DNA from: an uncultured Bacillota bacterium
Lineage (GTDB): Bacteria > Bacillota > Clostridia > Christensenellales > QAND01
Reading direction: 5' to 3'
NCBI GenBank assembly: GCA_905208455.1
Contig: CAJLPK010000001.1
Coordinates: forward strand, 1 to 64,000
DNA length: 64,000 nt
Of the stretch, positions 1 to 7,798 are shown one piece after another (the first letter of the stretch is position 1; every line of letters begins with the position of its first letter). Below the pieces are notes generated by a model. It ran no database searches. It worked only from the letters and a program-made list of their open reading frames with translations, and had not been told where the DNA came from. The translations under genes and the position numbers were made by a program.

Positions 1-197
1 CCCCTACCTTGTTCGACCGAGTGCTTGGCACGCGGCTGGGCGTAAAAGCGGCAGACCTTGCTATGGAGCATGACTATGGAAAGATGGTGGGGCTGTCGGG
101 AACCAGCGTGGTGGCAGTTTCGCTCAAAGAAGCAGTGAATATGCGCAAGGAAGTGGATGCAGAGCTATACGAAATCGCTGAAATGTGTTGCAGATAG
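1..197 (+). CDS. pfkA: 6-phosphofructokinase, C-terminal end (partial)
   Basis: The frame is open from the window edge and ends at 195-197. The translation (FDRVLGTRLGVKAADL ... GKMVGLSG) matches the C-terminal end of ATP-dependent 6-phosphofructokinase. In that family this segment carries the conserved R-x-G-x-x-A helix and the GKMV strand near the effector-binding side of the tetramer. The enzyme phosphorylates fructose 6-phosphate in glycolysis. Only about 65 codons are present, so the catalytic residues cannot be checked. A strong hairpin follows, so the transcript probably ends here. Confidence 0.85.
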   Translation, partial: PTLFDRVLGTRLGVKAADLAMEHDYGKMVGLSGTSVVAVSLKEAVNMRKEVDAELYEIAEMCCR

Positions 198-217
198 GAA
201 AAATAAGGGGTATCATG

Positions 218-263
218 AACGTAGTCATTCCCGTGGAGGGAATGGCTACGTTGTTGTTTTTTT
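218..263 (+). terminator. Rho-independent terminator of pfkA
   Basis: Two 7-bp arms (AACGTAG and CATTCCC, paired with GGGAATG and CTACGTT) are separated by one mismatch, close on a short loop and are followed by a T-rich run at 256-263. Confidence 0.85.
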
Positions 264-284
264 GGCAGATCGGAGGAGGCAAGA

Positions 285-1097
285 TTGAAAAACAGTAAGC
301 GTATGATCAGCATTTTGCTGTCTGTCGTCTGCGCAGCGGCTTTCACTGGCTGCGGCGGGCAGGCGGAGGAGCCTGTTCCTACGGTGGCGCCGGCGCCCTC
401 GGCGGCATCCGGCGAGAATCCGCTTAACAATGCAATCATAGACTATATGAACCAAAGGGATTACAGCATCGCAAAAGCCAATGAAATCATGGAAACCTAT
501 CAGCCGGAGGAAGGGCAGACCGATTATACAAACCTCATCAGCTCGCTATTCACCCCGAATTTTCGCGCAGATGATGAGCTTGTGGATTTGCTGCAATCTA
601 TGGTACAATCGGAAAAGACGGAAGCAGGCTTTCATATGACCTCTGAAAACGGGGGCAGTGGTGATTTGGTACTGGAAAACGGCGTATATAAATACACGTT
701 TCAGGAGCAGATCACCGAAAGCGATGAGACTGTTACAACGATTTCACATTCCGCGACCCTGCTTGAAGACGGCAGCCAAATGGATGTAAAGACAGAAAGC
801 ATCCAGCAGGGGGGCGTTCCTGTTTTAGAAAACTGGCTGCAGGTCAAAAAGCAAGACGGTGCTTATCAAGTACAACAATTTTATACGGATGATGGCGGTA
901 GTACGCATCAGCTGATCCAAATGAGATTTCGACAGGAGGAGCTTTCCTATGCGGTGTATGACAACGTAGAGGAAAAGCCGGCCAGCATATTTGAATCCGA
1001 TGTATTTTTGGCAAATGGGTTTGTGACCAGCGTTACGCTCAAAGATGGCAAGGTCACGGTCGAAAATGATGGGAAGGAATTGGTGTTTGGCGCATAA
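285..1097 (+). CDS. Putative lipoprotein of unknown function
   Basis: A 270-residue protein starting at TTG 285, behind GGAGGAGG at the usual distance. The first 25 residues form a lipoprotein signal: a basic start, a hydrophobic stretch, and a lipobox ending FTGC (cleavage before Cys 23), followed by a low-complexity Pro/Ala/Glu linker. The protein is therefore expected on the outer face of the membrane. The rest is hydrophilic and beta-rich, ending in a repeated-strand style (VTLKDGKVTVENDGK). I recognise no domain. It stands alone between two terminators or gaps, so context gives no function. Confidence 0.75.
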   Translation: MKNSKRMISILLSVVCAAAFTGCGGQAEEPVPTVAPAPSAASGENPLNNAIIDYMNQRDYSIAKANEIMETYQPEEGQTDYTNLISSLFTPNFRADDELVDLLQSMVQSEKTEAGFHMTSENGGSGDLVLENGVYKYTFQEQITESDETVTTISHSATLLEDGSQMDVKTESIQQGGVPVLENWLQVKKQDGAYQVQQFYTDDGGSTHQLIQMRFRQEELSYAVYDNVEEKPASIFESDVFLANGFVTSVTLKDGKVTVENDGKELVFGA

Positions 1098-1152
1098 ACT
1101 TGTCCATAGCCGCAAAAAGGCGGAGCAATAATTTGGAGGGGTGAATCGTTTC

Positions 1153-2376
1153 ATGAGAAGCAAGGAGATCGCAATTGTCGGAGCTGGTAAAATCGGGCGC
1201 GGGTATCTATCGGACTTATTTTCGCGGGCAGGCTATCATTTGATTTTTATCAATGGGTCGCCGGTTACAGTGGATAAGCTGAACGAGCAAGGCTATTATA
1301 CGCTGTTTACCGCAAAATCAGACGGGCTGGATAAACGGAAAATTGCAGGATTTGAGGCTTACAGCTCTAAGCGGGATTTTGATGTTTGTGTGGAGCGCCT
1401 GCAAAAGGTCGACCTTGTTGCGGTGGCATTGTATCCAGGCGCATATCCGTCGGTAGCAGACCTGCTGGCCAAGACCATTATAAAAAGAATGGAGTCAGGG
1501 CTGGAAGAGCCGTTGAACGTCATGTTCTTTGTAAACATGGTATTTACAGCCAGGACATTCAAAACCCTGCTGCGCGAACGGATGGATGACAAACAATGGG
1601 CGTACTGCGAAACGCATGTGGGCCTGGTGGAGGCGCTGACCCATCGCGGTGGATATAATCCCACAGAGGAGATGCTGGCAGAAGATCCCCTCTGTATTTC
1701 TACGGGCGAGGGCGAAGTGCTCCCTGTCGGCGATTGCTTTGTAGGAGAAAAACCGGATATGCCGTATATGCAGTTTGTGGACCGCATTGAAGGGCGTATG
1801 GTAAAGAAGATATGGTGCGGCAATATGAGGCACTGTACAACGGCGTGTATCGGCAAAGCCCGCGGCGCTAAGTATACGTTTGAATGTGCAAATGATCAAT
1901 ATGTCCGTAAATGTGCGGACTATGCCACCGTAGAGGCGAAATTTGGCATTGCCAAGGAATTTGGGTTTACTCAGGCAGAGATTGATGAGGGTGTTGGGCT
2001 GAACTGGGATTCCATGAAAAATCCCAATGCCAAGGACGATGTGGACCGTGTTTGTGCGGATCCTATTCGCAAGCTGGGCCATGATGAACGATTCATTGGA
2101 CCGGCATTGCTGTGCTTGAAATATGGTATGGTGCCATATTTTTTGGCCAGAGGCGCAGCGTACCTGCTAAGATATGAAAATGAGAAAGACGCGAGTGCTG
2201 TGGAGATTCAGGCGTACCGCAAGGAACAGGGCAATGAAAAAACCATTTTGAAATACTGTGGGCTGGATCGGGGCATTGAGAGCGAGGATGTATTATTCCA
2301 GTTGATTTTAGGGCAGATGGAGGAGCTGGAAGATCATGACTGGCAGGGCGCAAAAGCCTGGCAGATGGTAGATTGA
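1153..2376 (+). CDS. Mannitol-1-phosphate 5-dehydrogenase-like polyol dehydrogenase
   Basis: The N-terminus IAIVGAGKIGRGYLSDLF is the NAD-binding Rossmann loop (GxGxxGRG) of the long-chain mannitol dehydrogenase family. A central KKIWCGNMRHC segment fits the family's K-x(5)-N-x-x-H catalytic motif. Known members oxidise mannitol 1-phosphate to fructose 6-phosphate, or act on related sugar alcohols or acids. A GTG at 1141 abuts the ribosome site GGAGGGG; ATG 1153 is about 12 bases from it and is preferred, giving 407 residues. No phosphotransferase genes lie next to it, so the substrate is inferred only at family level. A terminator follows. Confidence 0.75.
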   Translation: MRSKEIAIVGAGKIGRGYLSDLFSRAGYHLIFINGSPVTVDKLNEQGYYTLFTAKSDGLDKRKIAGFEAYSSKRDFDVCVERLQKVDLVAVALYPGAYPSVADLLAKTIIKRMESGLEEPLNVMFFVNMVFTARTFKTLLRERMDDKQWAYCETHVGLVEALTHRGGYNPTEEMLAEDPLCISTGEGEVLPVGDCFVGEKPDMPYMQFVDRIEGRMVKKIWCGNMRHCTTACIGKARGAKYTFECANDQYVRKCADYATVEAKFGIAKEFGFTQAEIDEGVGLNWDSMKNPNAKDDVDRVCADPIRKLGHDERFIGPALLCLKYGMVPYFLARGAAYLLRYENEKDASAVEIQAYRKEQGNEKTILKYCGLDRGIESEDVLFQLILGQMEELEDHDWQGAKAWQMVD

Positions 2377-2383
2377 AAAAATA

Positions 2384-2412
2384 AAAGAGCAAGCTATGCT
2401 TGCTCTTTTTTT
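2384..2412 (+). terminator. Rho-independent terminator
   Basis: GAGCAAGC, loop TAT, GCTTGCTC, then a run of seven T. It closes the mannitol dehydrogenase transcript. Confidence 0.95.
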
Positions 2413-2464
2413 GTAGAAAGACAGCAAAGCTGCATTCCTACATGCGGGGTGCGATGCACAGAAA

Positions 2465-2599
2465 TTACTGTACGTTATCGCGGCTCTGTTTGTTTTGCTG
2501 CTTTACCTCAGCGGAATCGAACGAAGAAGAGCTCTGAGAATGCTGAGCGCTCTGCTTGTTCATCTGCTGGGTCTTCTGCATCTTGTTTTTCTTTGCCAT
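2465..2599 (-). CDS. Short SASP-like spore protein (44 aa)
   Basis: A very short gene of 44 codons: start MAKKNKMQKTQQ, an Asn/Gln/Ser/Lys-rich middle, and the end FDSAEVKQQNKQS. The last segment resembles the repeat of gamma-type small acid-soluble spore proteins (FxxE-xxxQVKQQN-QS). Those proteins are amino-acid reserves degraded at germination. A ribosome site (GAGGTG) sits 7 bases before ATG. A sequence matching the forespore sigma-G promoter lies just upstream, at 2618-2646, which strongly supports the call. The GPR protease encoded at 38398 would be the natural degrading enzyme if it carries a cleavage site; none is obvious. The exact family is my inference. Confidence 0.65.
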   Translation of the reverse strand: MAKKNKMQKTQQMNKQSAQHSQSSSSFDSAEVKQQNKQSRDNVQ

Positions 2600-2617
2600 G
2601 ATTTATCACCTCGAAAT

Positions 2618-2646
2618 TAGTATGGGATTTTGCAAGGTTCCTATGC
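2618..2646 (-). promoter_or_regulatory. Sigma-G/F-type forespore promoter
   Basis: On the minus strand GCATA (2642-2646) is followed after 17 bases by CATACTA (2618-2624). This matches the known sigma-G consensus (G-x-ATA, 16-18 bases, CATxxTA). It lies about 20 bases before the start of the SASP-like gene. Confidence 0.65.
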
Positions 2647-2662
2647 TGGCAAATGATTACAA

Positions 2663-2689
2663 AGAAAAAAGGCGCTGTCAGCGCCTTTT
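2663..2689 (-). terminator. Rho-independent terminator of uraA
   Basis: AAAAGGCGCT and AGCGCCTTTT pair perfectly around a 3-base loop. Read on the minus strand a T run follows, just after the uraA stop. Confidence 0.9.
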
Positions 2690-2700
2690 CAGGAAAAATT

Positions 2701-3987
2701 TTACATTTTTTCTGGCAGTATCTTGTTGAGAATTACACCTAGAATGGCGCAGATGGCAATGTTGCTGATGGTAAAGGATTCCGTGATTTGGATACCGCCT
2801 GAAAGCCCGAGCCCGCTGACAAGCATGACGGCGACGATCATTAGATTGCGGCTATGGGTAAAATCAAGCTGTGCCTCTACCAGGGTGCGCATGCCGACAG
2901 CGGAGATCATCCCGAAAAGGATGATGGACACGCCTCCCATGACAGGACCGGGGATAGAGGAAAGAAATGTTTGAAATACGCCTAAAAAGCTCATAAGAAT
3001 CGCAAAAACAGCCGCAATGCGCAGCGTTGTAGGATTATAGTTTTTCGTAACGGCCAATACACCGGTATTTTCACTGTAAGTGGTATTGGCCGGGCCGCCC
3101 AAGCAGCCTGCTGCCATGGTAGCCAGCCCATCGCCGAGCAAGGTGCGGTGAAGCCCGGGGTCTTGCATGAAGTTTTTCCCGACAACAGCGCCGTTGGTAG
3201 TAATATCGCCGATATGCTCCATGAAAGTAACCAATGTTGTAGGGGCAATGATGAGAATGGCGCTCAAATCAAATTTTGGCAAAAGGAAGTGGGGGGCGCT
3301 GATGCCTAAGCTGCCGGCTGAAAATACGGAAAAATCCACTTGCCCCATGATAGCCGCCACAATGTAGCCTACTGCAATACCGAACACAATAGGAACGAGC
3401 TTGAAAAAGCCTTTACAGAAAATCGACACGATAATCATAGTGGCAACCACCGATACGGCGATGACCCAGCGCATCCAGAGCACGTCTGGAACAGCGGTTG
3501 TGCTGGCCAAGATATTATCAAAGGCCGTGGGCGCCAATGTCAGGCCGATGACTACGATCATAGGGCCTGTGACGACGGGAGGAAAAAAGCTTGTAACCCG
3601 CGCAACGCCGAATAATTTGACCAGGAGGGCCAGCACAAGATACAAGGCTCCGGCGACAATGATCCCCCCTGTTACATAAGGGAAAGCGGCCTGATAAGCC
3701 GGCAGGGAGGTATAGTTGGCCATCCCGGCATCTACGCCGCTATACATACAAGCGGTGATCTGGATGACCCCGATGAATGCAAAGCTGGAACCAACAAAAA
3801 CAGGCACCTTCCCCTTTGTGCAAAGATGAAAGATCAGTGTGCCGAGCCCGGCGGTAAACAGCGCGACATTGGGGTTCAGGCCGGTTAGGATGGGGACCAA
3901 TACCGTCGAACCAAACATGGCGAACAGGTGCTGGATCCCTAGCAATAAGTTTTTGCCAACGCCCATGTTGGCAGGGGACTGCTGCAT
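2701..3987 (-). CDS. uraA: Uracil permease (NAT/NCS2 family)
   Basis: A 428-residue integral membrane protein. It opens with [19 protein letters not shown], typical of UraA/PyrP, and has the NAT/NCS2 helix pattern of roughly 12-14 segments. Family members import uracil by proton symport; xanthine transporters of the same fold are usually longer and start differently. Two ATGs lie close together (3993 and 3987). The AAGGAGG ribosome site is only 2 bases from the first and 8 from the second, so 3987 is chosen. A consensus promoter and a leader with two hairpins lie upstream, which suggests regulation by attenuation. The gene is monocistronic. Confidence 0.88.
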   Translation of the reverse strand: MQQSPANMGVGKNLLLGIQHLFAMFGSTVLVPILTGLNPNVALFTAGLGTLIFHLCTKGKVPVFVGSSFAFIGVIQITACMYSGVDAGMANYTSLPAYQAAFPYVTGGIIVAGALYLVLALLVKLFGVARVTSFFPPVVTGPMIVVIGLTLAPTAFDNILASTTAVPDVLWMRWVIAVSVVATMIIVSIFCKGFFKLVPIVFGIAVGYIVAAIMGQVDFSVFSAGSLGISAPHFLLPKFDLSAILIIAPTTLVTFMEHIGDITTNGAVVGKNFMQDPGLHRTLLGDGLATMAAGCLGGPANTTYSENTGVLAVTKNYNPTTLRIAAVFAILMSFLGVFQTFLSSIPGPVMGGVSIILFGMISAVGMRTLVEAQLDFTHSRNLMIVAVMLVSGLGLSGGIQITESFTISNIAICAILGVILNKILPEKM

Positions 3988-4032
3988 ATACATATCCTCC
4001 TTTGTTGAGATAGGCTCTTGAAATGAGCCTCA

Positions 4033-4080
4033 TAAAAAAAGCCCTGTATAAAAACAAGGGACAAGTCAGGATGACTGGAC
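4033..4080 (-). promoter_or_regulatory. Candidate transcription attenuator in uraA leader
   Basis: Within the roughly 110-base leader, the minus strand carries AGTCA-TCC-TGACT (4064-4076) followed by a CCCT-TG...C-AGGG hairpin (4042-4060) that runs into seven T. The second resembles an intrinsic terminator, so readthrough may be controlled. Pyrimidine control through PyrR is known for this gene family, but a clear PyrR binding loop is not visible. Confidence 0.4.
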
Positions 4081-4106
4081 AAAGGCAGATGAAAATATCT
4101 TGAATA

Positions 4107-4135
4107 AGTATAGCATACGATTTGAGTATTCTCAA
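4107..4135 (-). promoter_or_regulatory. Sigma-A promoter of uraA
   Basis: TTGAGA (4130-4135), a 17-base spacer, then TATACT (4107-4112) on the minus strand. Confidence 0.8.
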
Positions 4136-4198
4136 TGGAAAAAACATAGAAATGACGAATTTATGACAAATTTATCGAGCTGTTTTCAAACGATATCC

Positions 4199-4228
4199 TT
4201 GCGAACAGAGAGGCTTGCATGCTATACT
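4199..4228 (+). promoter_or_regulatory. Sigma-A promoter of the DEAD-box helicase gene
   Basis: TTGCGA, an 18-base spacer and TATACT, divergent from the uraA promoter. It gives a leader of about 130 bases before the helicase start, as often seen for cold-inducible helicases. Confidence 0.6.
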
Positions 4229-4364
4229 GAATTAAATTGCGTATATTAGGATCTCTTCAAGGATATTTAGACACTTGGATATTGGGAAAGGTCTGAATAC
4301 GGAAGGGATTTTTCTTATTTACAGGCAAATGCCTGGCAGTGTGTATGGGGAAAGGATCGTAAAA

Positions 4365-5555
4365 ATGGAATTTAAGCAAATGGCCCTTTCAAACGAGATG
4401 CAGCGGGCAATTCAGGAAATGGGATTCACTGACATGACAGAGGTTCAGGAAAAGACCATACCTGAAATGATGGCGGGTAAGGATGTCATCGCAAAAGCAC
4501 CGACAGGAACTGGAAAGACCTGTGCGTTTGGCGTGCCGCTCCTTGAACAAATGGATGGGCAGGAGGATGCGCTTCAATGCCTGATTTTAGCGCCTACCAG
4601 AGAATTGACCAGCCAAATCACAGAGGATTTGCGCGCTATGGCAAAGTACAAGGAAGGGCTTCGTATTGTCAGCGTGTATGGGGGGCAGTCCATGCAGCGG
4701 CAAATAGAGCATTTGAAAAAGAAACCACAGGTTATTGTGGCAACACCAGGCCGGCTGCTGGATCATATGAAAAGAAAGACAGTTAAACTGCACGCGCTGA
4801 AGACAATCGTTTTGGATGAAGCAGATGAAATGCTGGATATGGGATTTATCAAGGACGTAACAAGCATTTTAGACCGATGTCCCAAGAAAAAACAGGTAGT
4901 GATGTTTTCGGCCACGATTTCAAGAGAGGTTATGGATATTTCCTGGCTGTACCAGAGAGAGGTTGTGGAGATTACAGTACTTCCCAAGGAGAAAAATGAG
5001 CCGAAGATTGCACAGTATAGCCTGCATGCAGAGGGAGATGAAAAGCTGCAGGTGCTTGCACGGCTGCTGCACCAGGCAGATTGGCAGCGGGTCATGATCT
5101 TTTGCAATACAAAATACATGGCGGATCGCCTGGCAAAACGATTGCGGGCGCGGGAGATTGAGGCAGACTGCCTGCATGGGGATATCAAGCAAAGTGTTCG
5201 CAACAAAGTAATGAAGGATTTTAGGGAAGGGAAATTCCCTGTCCTAGTGGCTACGGATGTAGCGGCACGCGGCATTGATGTAGATGATATTGATGCAGTA
5301 ATCAATTTTGATATGCCGGCGGACAATGCTTCCTACCTGCATCGGATCGGAAGGACGGGCCGGGCCGGAAAAGAGGGCGTGGCCTATTCGCTGGTATCCA
5401 TTACAGAGACAGACCGGCTGGAGTCTATCATGCGGTGGACAAAGCATCAAATTACGGCGCTTCGCATGGATGCAGAAGGAAACCTGGAGGAGGCGCCGAA
5501 AGAGATAGCAAGAAAAACGGCAGCCCCTATGAGAAGGCGGAGACGGCGCCGATAA
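4365..5555 (+). CDS. DEAD-box ATP-dependent RNA helicase
   Basis: 396 residues with all core motifs in order: Q-motif region near residue 20, APTGTGKT (Walker A), PTRELTSQ, TPGRL, DEAD, SAT, then the second RecA domain with VATDVAARGIDVD and HRIGRTGRAG. The C-terminus is a short very basic tail (arginine-rich), likely for RNA binding. Length and order fit the CshA/DbpA class that unwinds structured mRNA or rRNA. The frame is open 30 codons further upstream, but ATG 4365 has a GGGGAAAGG ribosome site and aligns with the family start (MEFKQMALS). It runs alone, with a tRNA gene next. Confidence 0.92.
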   Translation: MEFKQMALSNEMQRAIQEMGFTDMTEVQEKTIPEMMAGKDVIAKAPTGTGKTCAFGVPLLEQMDGQEDALQCLILAPTRELTSQITEDLRAMAKYKEGLRIVSVYGGQSMQRQIEHLKKKPQVIVATPGRLLDHMKRKTVKLHALKTIVLDEADEMLDMGFIKDVTSILDRCPKKKQVVMFSATISREVMDISWLYQREVVEITVLPKEKNEPKIAQYSLHAEGDEKLQVLARLLHQADWQRVMIFCNTKYMADRLAKRLRAREIEADCLHGDIKQSVRNKVMKDFREGKFPVLVATDVAARGIDVDDIDAVINFDMPADNASYLHRIGRTGRAGKEGVAYSLVSITETDRLESIMRWTKHQITALRMDAEGNLEEAPKEIARKTAAPMRRRRRRR

Positions 5556-5564
5556 AAATTGCGC

Positions 5565-5594
5565 TTGACGGAGGCGGGCAGAATTTGTTATACT
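5565..5594 (+). promoter_or_regulatory. Promoter of tRNA-Leu(CAA)
   Basis: TTGACG, an 18-base spacer and TATACT ending 11 bases before the tRNA. Confidence 0.8.
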
Positions 5595-5605
5595 AACCTC
5601 TGCAA

Positions 5606-5692
5606 GCCGAAGTGGTGGAATTGGCAGACGCGTTGGACTCAAAATCCAATGTAGGCAACTACGTGTGGGTTCAAGTCCCACCTTCGGCACCA
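5606..5692 (+). tRNA. tRNA-Leu (anticodon CAA)
   Basis: The acceptor arms GCCGAAG and CTTCGGC pair. The anticodon stem TTGGA/TCCAA encloses the loop CTCAAAA with anticodon CAA. A long variable arm and the GGTTCAAGTCC T-arm are present, and CCA is encoded. The long variable arm and anticodon both indicate leucine. Confidence 0.97.
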
Positions 5693-5693
5693 C

Positions 5694-5730
5694 ATCGGAA
5701 CGAGTTGCGCTCGTTCCGATTTTTTTATTT
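5694..5730 (+). terminator. Terminator of tRNA-Leu(CAA)
   Basis: ATCGGAACGAG and CTCGTTCCGAT pair perfectly over 11 bp and are followed by seven T. Confidence 0.95.
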
Positions 5731-5906
5731 TATAAAAAATCAGTCACCCGCGCCACGGTTCCTCCTTTTCGGCAAAAAAGTCACGCTGCGCCTGCGCTGT
5801 CCGCTTGTAAACGCGCTCACAACACTTTGGCTTGCTGTGGGCTTTTTGCGGGGTAGTGCGATGGTTCCTTACTGGCATCTTTTTTGTAGCGCAAACCCGG
5901 TATCCA
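5731..5906. other. Intergenic stretch without a convincing gene
   Basis: Between the tRNA terminator and the next hairpin I see no ribosome site with a matching open frame. The short frames here lack coding character. Confidence 0.5.
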
Positions 5907-5943
5907 ATACCGTGACCTATTTTGATAGGTTGCGGTATTTTTA
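5907..5943 (+). terminator. Long hairpin with T run (terminator-like)
   Basis: AATACCG-TG-ACCTAT pairs with ATAGGT-TG-CGGTAT through a symmetric TG/TG internal loop and is followed by TTTT. No gene on the plus strand clearly precedes it, so it may be a relic or a leader structure for the small gene that follows. Confidence 0.5.
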
Positions 5944-6003
5944 TGCTTCCAAGCGCACTCCCGCAATTATATAATGGTGTATATATCAACAGAAGGGGCG
6001 TTA

Positions 6004-6171
6004 GTGTGGATGTGGGCTGCGGTTTTTTTCATAATGCTGATTCTATTCATTGCGGCAGGAGGAGCAAAAAAGAAATCGCCTAAAAATGAACGAAAGGATA
6101 GCAAAGAGATAACGGAAGAAGATATATTTATGATGTTTATGCTAGAGCGCCATAAGGACGATCGGAAATAA
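6004..6171 (+). CDS. Small single-span membrane protein
   Basis: A short protein of 55 residues from GTG 6004 (or 53 from ATG 6010). The frame is also open from ATG 5974, but no ribosome site precedes that, whereas AGAAGGGG lies just before 6004. It has one hydrophobic segment of about 18 residues followed by a Lys/Glu-rich tail ending EEDIFMMFMLERHKDD. The predicted topology is a membrane anchor with a charged cytoplasmic tail. I do not recognise the family. A hairpin terminator follows. Confidence 0.55.
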   Translation: MWMWAAVFFIMLILFIAAGGAKKKSPKNERKDSKEITEEDIFMMFMLERHKDDRK

Positions 6172-6189
6172 AGGATGAGGGATGAACGA

Positions 6190-6225
6190 AAAAGAAGTGC
6201 TTGGATGGAAGGGCTTCTTTTTTCT
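6190..6225 (+). terminator. Hairpin terminator
   Basis: AAGAAG and CTTCTT arms, with an inner CTT/AAG pair, are followed by a T run. Confidence 0.7.
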
Positions 6226-6300
6226 TAAAGGCGTGGAAACACTGAAAAATGGGAAATGATGAGGTATAATAGGATCAAAAGGCGAAAGGGGCAGAAAGGT

Positions 6301-7626
6301 GTGCAGAGATCATTGTTTGAAAATCAGGGGCATGACCCTTTGGCCAGCCGATTACGGCCAGAAACGCTGGAGGGATATGTTGGCCAGACGCATTTGCTGG
6401 GCAAAGGGAAGGTACTGCGGCAGCTGATCGAGCAGGATCAGATTTGTTCTATGATCTTTTGGGGCCCGCCCGGCGTAGGCAAAACGACATTGGCGCGTAT
6501 CATTGCAGAGAAAACACGGGCCAGGTTTGTAGACTTTAGTGCCGTAACAAGCGGCATAAAGGAAATCAAAAAGGTGATGACAGAAGCGGATCACAGCAGA
6601 ATGCTGGGGGAAAAGACCGTTTTGTTTGTGGATGAGATCCATCGGTTCAACAAAGCGCAGCAGGATGCGTTTTTGCCGTTTGTGGAAAAAGGAAGCATCA
6701 TTTTGATTGGCGCGACAACGGAAAATCCTTCCTTTGAGGTAAACTCGGCATTGCTGAGCCGATGCAAGGTGTTTGTATTGCAGCCGTTGTCTGTACAAGA
6801 GCTAAAAACATTATTGCACCGTGCTTTAGCGGATGAAAGGGGTTTTGCAAAGCAGCAGATAAAAATTCAGGAGGAATGGCTGGAGATGATTGCGGCGTTT
6901 GCCAACGGCGACGCCAGGGTAGCGCTGAATACGCTGGAGATGGTGGTGCTTAACGGCAAAAAGGAAGGCGATGCCGTTGAGGTCTCCCGTGAGATGGTGG
7001 AGCAGTGTATCGGCCAGAAGTCTTTGCTGTATGATAAAAACGGGGAAGAACACTACAATCTCATTTCTGCGCTGCACAAATCCATGCGCAACAGCGACGC
7101 AGATGCGGCTGTCTACTGGCTGGCCCGCATGCTGGAAGCAGGAGAGGATCCATTGTATGTAGCTAGGCGTTTGGTGCGTTTTGCAGACGAGGATGTTGGC
7201 ATGGCGGACAGCCGTGCCATCGAAATCGCTGTGGCAGCCTATCAGGCCTGCCATTTTATCGGGATGCCGGAGTGTACGGTGAACCTGACACATGCAGTGG
7301 TCTATTTAGCGATGGCGCCTAAGAGCAATGCCTTGTACATAGCATATGAATCCGCCAAAGGGGATGCAATGAAAATGCTTGCAGAGCCGGTGCCGCTGCA
7401 GCTGCGCAATGCACCGACCAAGCTGATGAAGGAGCTGCATTATGGAGAAGGATATCAGTATGCGCATGATGCGTCTGAAAAGCTGACGGATATGCAGTGC
7501 CTGCCTGAATCGCTGAAGGATAGACGGTACTATCGCCCAACAGAGCAGGGCTCAGAAGCAAAGGTGAAGCAACGTATGCAGCAGATTGCGCAATGGCATC
7601 GCCAGCACGATCTGAATAAAGAATAG
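6301..7626 (+). CDS. rarA: Replication-associated recombination protein A (AAA+ ATPase)
   Basis: 441 residues of the RarA/MgsA/WRNIP1 family, which acts at stalled replication forks. The start QRSLFENQ...DPLASRLRP is the family's N-terminal signature. Next come GPPGVGKTT (Walker A), LFVDEIHRF (Walker B), the sensor region GATTENPSF and the arginine finger LLSRC, then the C-terminal tetramerisation region. The frame is open to 6256, but a TATAAT box sits at 6265-6270 and family alignment begins at VQRSLFENQ, so GTG 6301 is chosen. A terminator follows directly. Confidence 0.9.
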   Translation: MQRSLFENQGHDPLASRLRPETLEGYVGQTHLLGKGKVLRQLIEQDQICSMIFWGPPGVGKTTLARIIAEKTRARFVDFSAVTSGIKEIKKVMTEADHSRMLGEKTVLFVDEIHRFNKAQQDAFLPFVEKGSIILIGATTENPSFEVNSALLSRCKVFVLQPLSVQELKTLLHRALADERGFAKQQIKIQEEWLEMIAAFANGDARVALNTLEMVVLNGKKEGDAVEVSREMVEQCIGQKSLLYDKNGEEHYNLISALHKSMRNSDADAAVYWLARMLEAGEDPLYVARRLVRFADEDVGMADSRAIEIAVAAYQACHFIGMPECTVNLTHAVVYLAMAPKSNALYIAYESAKGDAMKMLAEPVPLQLRNAPTKLMKELHYGEGYQYAHDASEKLTDMQCLPESLKDRRYYRPTEQGSEAKVKQRMQQIAQWHRQHDLNKE

Positions 7627-7633
7627 GAAAAAG

Positions 7634-7664
7634 GCTTCTATGCAGCAGGCATAGGGGCTTTTTT
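7634..7664 (+). terminator. Terminator of rarA
   Basis: GCTTCTATGC pairs over 10 bp (two G-T pairs) with GCATAGGGGC, followed by six T. Confidence 0.85.
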
Positions 7665-7798
7665 GCAGGAAAAGGCAAAAGAAAAAAGACGCATTTGATA
7701 AAATTTTGGCGGAGGGCTATGCGCAGGTACAGGGGTGCTTTTTTGATTTTTACTATGGGGTATGATAAAATCATCTATAAAACAAAGGAGGCGGCGCC

